Shown: positions 56,177-64,000 of the stretch, piece after piece
Layout of the letters: every line of letters begins with the position of its first letter
Position numbering within the stretch: position 1 is the stretch's first letter
Assembly (NCBI GenBank): GCA_947306475.1
Contig: CAMZGS010000002.1
Coordinates: 240,611-304,610 of the forward strand
From: an uncultured Comamonas sp.
Lineage (GTDB): Bacteria; Pseudomonadota; Gammaproteobacteria; Burkholderiales; Burkholderiaceae_C
Length of the DNA: 64,000 bases
Direction: 5' to 3'
Notes under the pieces: model-generated
Database searches by the model: none
What the model was told of the DNA's origin: nothing
The model's input: only the letters and a program-made list of their open reading frames with translations
Made by a program: the position numbers and the translations under genes

Positions 56177-57058
56177 ATGGCCGATGCTTCTTCTTCCTTC
56201 CCCCTTTTGATTTCCGCCGCTCAGTTGCAGGCGCTGCTGGACAGCGGGCGCCCGTGCATGGTGTTCGATTGCAGCTTCGATCTGCAGCAGCCCCAGGCCG
56301 GGCACCAGCAGTATCTGGAGGCACACATCCCCGGCGCCGTGTATGCCAACCTGGATACCGCCCTGAGCGCTGCCGCCGATGACCAGGCTGCCAGTGGCGG
56401 TCGCCACCCGTTGCCCAGCCGCGAGCGCTTTGCTGCCTGGCTGGCGCAGGTGGGCTTCAGCAACGACATGCAGGCCGTGGTCTATGACCGTCAGGGGTGC
56501 AATTTCTGTGGTCGCCTGTGGTGGATGCTCAAGTGGGCCGGGCACGACGCGGTGGCGGTGCTCGATGGCGGTCTGCCGCAGTGGGCCGCAGCTGGTGGTG
56601 CTCTGGTGGCGGGCGAGCCGGCGCCACGCCCGGCGGGCAATTTCGCGCTGCGGGCGCCGTTGCGTCAGCTTGTTGATGTGGATACGGTGCAGCGGCGTCT
56701 GGGCGATGCCGCTCAGACCATCATCGATGCACGCGCGCCTGAGCGCTTCCGTGGGGACGTGGAGCCACTGGACCCGGTCGCGGGCCATATCCCCGGGGCA
56801 CTCAATCGCCCCTTCAGCCAGAACATTGCCCTGGATGGCCGCTTCAAGCCTGCAGCCCTGCTGCGCGCCGAGTTCGAAGCCCTGCTGGCCGGGCGCGATC
56901 CAGCCAGCGTGGTGCACCAGTGCGGCAGCGGTGTCAGCGCCATTCCCAACCTGCTGGCCATGGAGGTGGCAGGCTTTGCCCCGACAGCCCTGTTTGCCGG
57001 CAGCTGGAGCCAGTGGTGCAGCGATGCCAGCCGTCCCTGTGCCAAAGGGGATGCCTGA
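56177..57058 (+). CDS. sseA: Two-domain rhodanese sulfurtransferase (SseA-like)
   Basis: A 293-residue protein with two rhodanese domains. The first (VFDCSFDLQQPQAGHQQYLE) is structural; the second has the active loop QCGSGVSAIPNL, CGSGVS being the 3-mercaptopyruvate sulfurtransferase form rather than the CRKGVT form of thiosulfate sulfurtransferases. RGDVEPLDPVAGHIPGALNR is also conserved. It moves sulfane sulfur to thiol acceptors or cyanide in the cytoplasm. Confidence 0.92.
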   Translation: MADASSSFPLLISAAQLQALLDSGRPCMVFDCSFDLQQPQAGHQQYLEAHIPGAVYANLDTALSAAADDQAASGGRHPLPSRERFAAWLAQVGFSNDMQAVVYDRQGCNFCGRLWWMLKWAGHDAVAVLDGGLPQWAAAGGALVAGEPAPRPAGNFALRAPLRQLVDVDTVQRRLGDAAQTIIDARAPERFRGDVEPLDPVAGHIPGALNRPFSQNIALDGRFKPAALLRAEFEALLAGRDPASVVHQCGSGVSAIPNLLAMEVAGFAPTALFAGSWSQWCSDASRPCAKGDA

Positions 57059-57582
57059 GGCCGGTGAACCCCACCCCGGATGCGTGGCGGCGCGGCCTTG
57101 TCGGCCCACGGGGGCTGCCTGCGGCTGCGCACCTTGCCTCCACCGCAACGCCTTGATTTTCTGGACAACATGCAAAAAACAGAGCGCCTGCCCTTGATAC
57201 AGCAAGGGCAGCGCCCAGGGGGGGGAGGGTGGCCAAGCAGGGGGATGGGTGGGAAAAGCCCGCCTATTTCCGCTTTGGCAGGTGGTGCAGCGGCATTACA
57301 GTGGCGGCCATTCGCACAGCAATCCCCTTTCATCCTCTTCTGGCTGTGTGCTCTCAGGTCAGTGGCTGCCGCCGGGCAGCAGGCGGGGTGTGTAGGAAAA
57401 AATCCGACAAACCCCTTCCACTTGCGCTGACACGCCCCTTCTCCTGCGACCGACAGCACGTATGGGCGTGCGCTGACTCAAGTCGCCCCGGGCGTCGGCC
57501 CACAATCGCTTCCAACAACAGCGCGGCCTCCTGCCGCAGAACAAGCAGACACAAGACTGCATTTTTGGAAAGGAAGCAAAAC
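57059..57582. other. 524-bp leader of flhDC, no gene seen
   Basis: No convincing coding region. It contains a perfect 9-bp hairpin ctgcccttg/caagggcag (57188-57211; followed by T-rich sequence on the minus strand) and a G8 run at 57218-57225. Such a long leader fits flhDC, which is usually controlled at many sites, but I cannot name any operator. Confidence 0.6.
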
Positions 57583-57909
57583 ATGACCAACGAACAACTG
57601 CTCGCTGAAATCCGCGAAGCCAATCTGACCTACCTGATGCTGGCGCAGAACCTGATCCGTCAGGACAAGGCCGAGGCCATCTTCCGCCTGGGTCTGAGCG
57701 AAGAGGCCTGTGATCTGCTGGCCGTGCTGTCGGCCGGGCAGTTGTTGAAACTGGCATCGCGCAACACCCTGTTGTGCAGCTTCCGTGTGGACGATGAGAT
57801 GGTCTGGAGCTTGCTGACCAACCACAGCAGCAACAAGAACACCAACGAAGCCCTGAACACCATGCACGCCAACATCGTGATGGCCAGCCGCGTCTCCGAA
57901 GTGCTCTGA
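57583..57909 (+). CDS. flhD: Flagellar master regulator subunit FlhD
   Basis: A 108-residue FlhD: EIREANLTYLMLAQNLIRQD and AIFRLGLSEEACDLLAVLS are conserved, and the length is typical. FlhD with FlhC forms the FlhD4C2 activator of class 2 flagellar promoters. AAGGAAG lies eight bases before ATG 57583; the frame is open for 350 bp upstream but without similarity. No other flagellar gene is in the window, so the regulator is encoded away from its regulon. Confidence 0.96.
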   Translation: MTNEQLLAEIREANLTYLMLAQNLIRQDKAEAIFRLGLSEEACDLLAVLSAGQLLKLASRNTLLCSFRVDDEMVWSLLTNHSSNKNTNEALNTMHANIVMASRVSEVL

Positions 57910-57942
57910 GCACGCCCGTGATCGTTTGAAGGAGTTGCCATC

Positions 57943-58515
57943 ATGACCGCCACCGCAACGACCACCACCCGCAAGGCTGCCGCCGTCAAGAGCGTGCTCC
58001 AGGAGTCGCGCCAGATCGAGCGCGCTGCCATGCTGATCGAGATGGGCGCCCGCATGCAGGTGCTCGAGTCCGAGACCACGCTGTCCTACGAGCGCCTGAT
58101 CCGCCTGTACAAAGAAATTGCCGGCAAGTCGCCGTCCAAGGGGCAGCTGCCGTTTTCCACCGACTGGTTCCTGACCTGGCAGGAAAACATCCACAGCTCG
58201 CTGTTCCTGAACATTTACGAATATCTCTCCAAGGGGGTGGATGCCGACCCGATCGAGGTGCTCACCAAGGCCTATCGCCTCTACCTGGAACAGGTGCAGG
58301 CGCTGGAGCTGGACTGCCTGCTCTCCTTCACCCGGGCATGGCGACTGGTCAAGTTCGTGGATGCACAGATGCTCACACGCACCAAGTGCAGCAAGTGTGG
58401 CGGCATGTTCGTGACGGAAATGTACGAAAACGCCAAGCACTACGAGTGCGGTCTGTGCACCCCGCCTGCGCGTGCCGGCAAAAGCAAGAATGCAGGAGCA
58501 CTGTCCCTGCACTGA
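57943..58515 (+). CDS. flhC: Flagellar master regulator subunit FlhC
   Basis: A 190-residue FlhC. ESRQIERAAMLIEMGARMQV and RAWRLVKFVDAQML are family motifs; the zinc site cysteines are in CSKCGGMF and YECGLCTPP. FlhC supplies most DNA contacts in the FlhD4C2 complex. It follows flhD by 33 bp with AAGGAG before the ATG. Confidence 0.96.
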   Translation: MTATATTTTRKAAAVKSVLQESRQIERAAMLIEMGARMQVLESETTLSYERLIRLYKEIAGKSPSKGQLPFSTDWFLTWQENIHSSLFLNIYEYLSKGVDADPIEVLTKAYRLYLEQVQALELDCLLSFTRAWRLVKFVDAQMLTRTKCSKCGGMFVTEMYENAKHYECGLCTPPARAGKSKNAGALSLH

Positions 58516-58553
58516 AAGAATCCGTCATCGCTTTACGCTTTCCCTTCTTGATG

Positions 58554-58579
58554 CCCGGCAGCCTCTGCCGGGTTTTTTT
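58554..58579 (+). terminator. flhDC terminator
   Basis: Perfect 7-bp stem cccggca/tgccggg, loop gcctc, then seven T (58573-58579). Confidence 0.9.
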
Positions 58580-58615
58580 GTTTCCGGCTTGTCCAGCTGC
58601 CGGACAATTGCGTCT

Positions 58616-60466
58616 GTGTCCATTCCAGCTTCATTCATCCAGGATCTCCTAGCACGCGTCGATATCGTGGACGTGGTGGGGCGCTACGTGTCCCTGAAGA
58701 AAAGTGGCGCCAACTTCATGGGGTTGTGCCCGTTTCATGGGGAAAAATCGCCGTCGTTCAGCGTCAGCCCCGCCAAGCAGTTCTTCCACTGCTTTGGCTG
58801 CGGCAAGGGCGGTGATGCGATTGCTTTCTTGCGCGAGCACACCGGCATGGACTTCATGGAAGCGGTGCAGTCCCTGGCGCAGGAAGTGGGCATGCAGGTG
58901 CCGCAGGAAGAGCTCTCGGCCCAGCAGCGCGCGCAGCGCCAGGCGCACAAACAGCAGCAGGAGAGCCTGACCCAGGTACTGGAGCGCGCTGCGCAGGCGT
59001 ACTGCGAGCAGCTCAGGCACGCGCCCCATGCCATCGATTACCTCAAGCGCCGTGGCGTCTCGGGCAGCATCAGCCAGCGCTATGGTCTGGGCTATGCGCC
59101 TGCCGGCTGGAATTTCCTGGCCAGCGTGTTTCCCGACTACACCAGCGATCTGCTGCGCGACAGCGGCCTGGTGGTGCACAACACGGAAGAAGACCGGCGC
59201 TACGACCGCTTTCGCGATCGCATCATGTTCCCGATCCGCGACGTCAAGGGCCAGTGCATCGGCTTTGGCGGGCGGGTATTGGGGGATGACAAGCCCAAGT
59301 ACCTCAACTCCCCGGAGACGGCACTGTTTCACAAGGGGCGCGAGCTGTACGGCCTCTTCGAAGCGCGCAATGCCATCCGCGAAAGCGGCTACGCCCTGGT
59401 GTGCGAAGGCTATATGGACGTAGTCGCCCTGGCGCAGCTGGGCTTTGCCAACGCAGTGGCTACCCTGGGCACGGCCTGCACCAGCGAGCACATGCACAAG
59501 TTGCTGCGCTTTACCGATGCGGTGGTGTTCAGCTTCGACGGCGATGCTGCCGGGCGGCGTGCGGCGCGCAAGGCGCTGGAGGCTGTGCTGCCCCTGGTCA
59601 ACGACACGCGCAGTGTGAAGTTCCTGTTCCTGCCACCGGAGCACGACCCGGACAGCTTCATCCGCACCCACGGGGCCGACGCCTTTGCCCGCATGGTGCA
59701 TGCGGCGCAGCCGTTCAATCAGTTTCTGCTGACCTGCGCCAGCGAAGGCTGCGACCTGGGCAGTGCGCCAGGTCGCGCACGCCTCTCCAGCCAGGCGCAG
59801 CCCCTGTGGCAGCTGATGCCGCCCAGCACCCTCAAGCGTCTGGTGCTCGACGAGCTGGCACAGCACATTGCGCTGCCTGCGGCTGAGTTGCAGGCCTTGT
59901 GGGAGCGCACCGCCAGCCATGGCGCGGCCCGCAACCCGGCAGTACAGCAGTCGGCCGATGGAGCCCGCCCCTGGGCGCCAGCAGTCCGCCCGGCACCTGG
60001 GCGACGCCCCGAAGGCGGCTGGCGTGCGCCGCTGCGCAAGGAAATCACCATCGGAGCGGATCAGGCGGTGCGCCTGCTGCTGGCACACATGGCGTTGCTG
60101 GAGCGGCTGGACAACGACGATCTGGACGCACTGGTCCATATGCCAGCGCCTCATGGCCCGTTCTTCACCTGGCTGGAGAGTCAATATCAGGAGCATGGAG
60201 CACTTGCCTGGCCTGCGCTGAAGGCCAATTTGATGCAGACCGTGCATGCCGACTGGGTACTGGCCCTGATGCAGGGGCCACAGGCCCATCCGGAAGACGA
60301 TGTGCAGGCGCAGTACGAGGAGCTGCGCAGCATCCTCAAGCCGTGGCTGAGCCGCCGCATTCACGAGCTGCTCACTGCCCTGGCCCAGGCCTACGCCCAG
60401 GACCCCAGCAATCAGGAAGTGCGCCAGCGCTACCAGGCCTTGCAGGCACGCAGCCGCCTGTTGTAG
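58616..60466 (+). CDS. dnaG: DNA primase DnaG
   Basis: A 616-residue primase. The N-terminal zinc-binding domain has CPFHGEKSPSFSVSP and FHCFGCGKGGD; the TOPRIM catalytic part has CEGYMDVVALAQLG and FSFDGDAAGRRAARKAL; a poorly conserved C-terminal helicase-binding domain follows. It makes RNA primers for replication. I use GTG 58616 (SIPASFIQDLLARVDIVDVV), which matches the family start; the frame extends upstream through the flhC terminator. rpoD follows, as in the macromolecular synthesis operon, but rpsU is not upstream here. Confidence 0.96.
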   Translation: MSIPASFIQDLLARVDIVDVVGRYVSLKKSGANFMGLCPFHGEKSPSFSVSPAKQFFHCFGCGKGGDAIAFLREHTGMDFMEAVQSLAQEVGMQVPQEELSAQQRAQRQAHKQQQESLTQVLERAAQAYCEQLRHAPHAIDYLKRRGVSGSISQRYGLGYAPAGWNFLASVFPDYTSDLLRDSGLVVHNTEEDRRYDRFRDRIMFPIRDVKGQCIGFGGRVLGDDKPKYLNSPETALFHKGRELYGLFEARNAIRESGYALVCEGYMDVVALAQLGFANAVATLGTACTSEHMHKLLRFTDAVVFSFDGDAAGRRAARKALEAVLPLVNDTRSVKFLFLPPEHDPDSFIRTHGADAFARMVHAAQPFNQFLLTCASEGCDLGSAPGRARLSSQAQPLWQLMPPSTLKRLVLDELAQHIALPAAELQALWERTASHGAARNPAVQQSADGARPWAPAVRPAPGRRPEGGWRAPLRKEITIGADQAVRLLLAHMALLERLDNDDLDALVHMPAPHGPFFTWLESQYQEHGALAWPALKANLMQTVHADWVLALMQGPQAHPEDDVQAQYEELRSILKPWLSRRIHELLTALAQAYAQDPSNQEVRQRYQALQARSRLL

Positions 60467-60848
60467 GTCGGCACATCGCCGGCAGGCGGCCAGCAGGGTG
60501 GTGTCTTGTGCATGCGGGGCTTGACAAGGATTGCACTTTGGGTCTTGTGTTTGCCTGGGGCGCCTATAATTGGGCCTTTATCGGCAAGAGCGACAGCAGT
60601 ACCTCCGAACCGGCCAATGTGCAAGCGCATGCACGTCACAGCCACCCGCAAGGCTAGGCCACCTTTTCGCAAGGGCTGTACACCAAATGATCGCCCCACC
60701 ATCTTGCCCAGGGAGCGCTTTGCTTCCGACACATCCTTTGAGATCGTGAGATGTGTAAGTGGCAACGCCTGTGCGCGGGCGTTGTGTTGATGGCCCCCAT
60801 GTGCCCGTCATCGGCATCCGGGCGGTTTTTTGCAAAAAAGGAACCCCA
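60467..60848 (+). promoter_or_regulatory. dnaG-rpoD spacer with a sigma-70 -10 box
   Basis: A 382-bp gap without a supported gene. A consensus TATAAT lies at 60565-60570, but I see no good -35 at the proper distance (TTGTGT is 14 bases upstream and GTCTTG 17). A GC-rich segment followed by GGTTTTTT ends close to the rpoD start (60820-60833) and could be an attenuator. rpoD is thus probably also transcribed from its own promoter. Confidence 0.5.
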
Positions 60849-63296
<2,448 letters not shown>

Positions 63297-63323
63297 GCGT
63301 CGGCTGCATACATTGCATTGCCA

Positions 63324-63360
63324 CAGGCCCGCACTGCACAGGCAGCGCGGGCCTGTTTTT
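63324..63360 (+). terminator. rpoD terminator
   Basis: Perfect 9-bp stem caggcccgc/gcgggcctg (63324-63332, 63347-63355) followed by TTTTTGTTTTG. Confidence 0.9.
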
Positions 63361-63410
63361 GTTTTGCGGGTTGTGTTCATTTGTACACAGAAAAGCTGGT
63401 CGGTTCAGCT

Positions 63411-63609
63411 TGCTGATGCGCCTGGGTCGCAGCTGCCCGCCGCGGGATGCCGAAAGATTGCTCATGCCAGAAGAATGGCGGGCGGCGAGGATAGTGGCAG
63501 GCCTGAAAATACCGGAGAAGACGCCGGCGCTGCACATGATTGCCCCGACTTGGGGGCTGCTTCATGGGACGCAAGGGGGGACAGTGAGCCTGGAGTGAAG
63601 TCACTTTGA
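63411..63609 (+). pseudogene. Remnant of an IS4/Tn5-type transposase C-terminus
   Basis: In the forward frame, MRLGRSCPPRDAERLLMP, EEWRAARIVAG and KTPALHMI resemble the C-terminal part of IS4-family (Tn5-like) transposases. The usual ending, ...LGGF.GRKGDGEPGVK.LW, is recovered only by changing frame twice: near 63545 (RLGGCFMGRKGG) and near 63579 (DSEPGVKSL). No N-terminal or catalytic part is present, and no terminal inverted repeats were found. It is a dead fragment between rpoD and a PAAR gene. Confidence 0.7.
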
Positions 63610-63953
63610 ATAGCCTCCATCAAGCCCGGTGCGATTCAATATCGGCTCAATCCCAATCAATCTCGCCCTGCTCACAAAGATGCACGAGCACGGTTTGGCA
63701 CATTTGCTCACGTAACCCGATGTACTCCCGCCGGATAGGCGCCATCGGCACGTTGTGCCGCTGCCGCAGCCTCAAGCCAGAAGCAACTCCTCCCATGGTG
63801 TGCCCACTTTCTGCCGGCCGGCACTCTTGCATCTGCCGGGACATCTTTACATTCGCTTGAACAATCGCCGGGCTTTTCAAGCCGCTGCCTCCCTAGCATC
63901 CAGGGCTGGGTTTTCCCCGGTCTGTGGTGTGGTTTTCTCAGGAGGTCGAAGCA
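63610..63953. other. Spacer between transposase remnant and PAAR gene
   Basis: About 340 bp without a supported gene. A minus-strand frame of 77 codons (63880-63647) has no recognisable domain and no clear ribosome binding site. It may be scar sequence left by the insertion element. Confidence 0.5.
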
Positions 63954-64000
63954 ATGAACGGCAAGCCGGCGGCACGGTTGGGAGATGGTGTCTCAAAGGG
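63954..64000 (+). CDS. PAAR-domain protein, N-terminal fragment (runs off the window)
   Basis: The first 15 codons read MNGKPAARLGDGVSK, the typical start of a PAAR domain, which caps the VgrG spike. AGGAGG at 63940-63945 lies eight bases before the ATG, an excellent ribosome binding site. The gene continues past base 64000, so size and any toxin domain are unknown. It suggests a further T6SS effector locus next to the window. Confidence 0.75.
   Translation, partial: MNGKPAARLGDGVSK

Noticed and set aside
63647..63880. 77-codon minus-strand frame between the transposase scar and the PAAR gene
   Set aside because: No ribosome binding site or recognisable domain; composition looks like translated non-coding DNA.

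Overview
The window reads as chromosome of a motile, denitrification-capable betaproteobacterium. Burkholderiales, probably Comamonadaceae, is my inference from gene content, the Lys/Ala-rich N-terminus of RpoD, flhDC, and a short dispersed repeat; no rRNA or tRNA is present to confirm it. The first ~24 kb (type VI secretion and an Rhs island) is visibly less GC-rich than the rest, and the 17.4-23.8 kb cargo is the most AT-rich part.

Layout. 1-14.2 kb (+): the 3' part of a type VI secretion system (T6SS) cluster: tssM (cut by the window edge), tssF, tssG, tssH, then a post-translational control cassette (Ser/Thr kinase with PEGA domain, a lipoprotein, an FHA protein, a PP2C phosphatase, TagF), then tssE, tagJ and an OmpA-like lipoprotein. 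tssA-D and tssJ-L must lie outside. 14.2-23.9 kb (+): effector island: a 640-bp AT-rich spacer with a ~75-bp inverted repeat, vgrG, a small membrane protein, a frameshifted EagR-type chaperone gene, a 1660-residue PAAR-Rhs protein with a DNA/RNA nuclease tip, and a candidate immunity gene. 24-29 kb (-): glnD, map, apbE and a lipoprotein cytochrome c. 29.2-38.3 kb (+): nitrous oxide reduction genes nosZ-nosR-nosD-nosF-nosY-nosL plus a second NosL-like gene; a perfect FNR/DNR-type palindrome sits between nosZ and the divergent cytochrome-apbE pair. 38.5-46.9 kb (+): a GGDEF-EAL protein, purL, a DUF808 membrane protein, ompW. 47-54.4 kb (-): metY and the SUF iron-sulfur operon sufBCDSUT. 54.7-63.3 kb (+): a 2OG-Fe dioxygenase, a universal stress protein, a sulfurtransferase, flhDC, dnaG, rpoD. 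63.4-64 kb: a decayed IS4/Tn5-type transposase fragment, then the start of another PAAR gene, so a second T6SS effector locus probably begins at the right edge.

How they work together. The T6SS genes build a contractile injector: TssE/F/G baseplate, TssM membrane complex, TssH recycling. The kinase/phosphatase/FHA/TagF set probably gates firing. VgrG would carry the PAAR-Rhs nuclease, loaded by EagR, and the AT-rich downstream gene would protect the producer. The nos genes make and mature the copper enzyme reducing N2O to N2, with ApbE flavinylating NosR and the cytochrome a possible electron donor.

Points most worth a second look: many long G tracts in intact T6SS genes (four in tssF, up to 10 G), the one-base frameshift in an A tract of eagR, the repeat family around vgrG/rhs, and a 16-bp repeat RTAGCW-N4-RCGCTT found eight times between 34 and 54.5 kb, twice inside genes.
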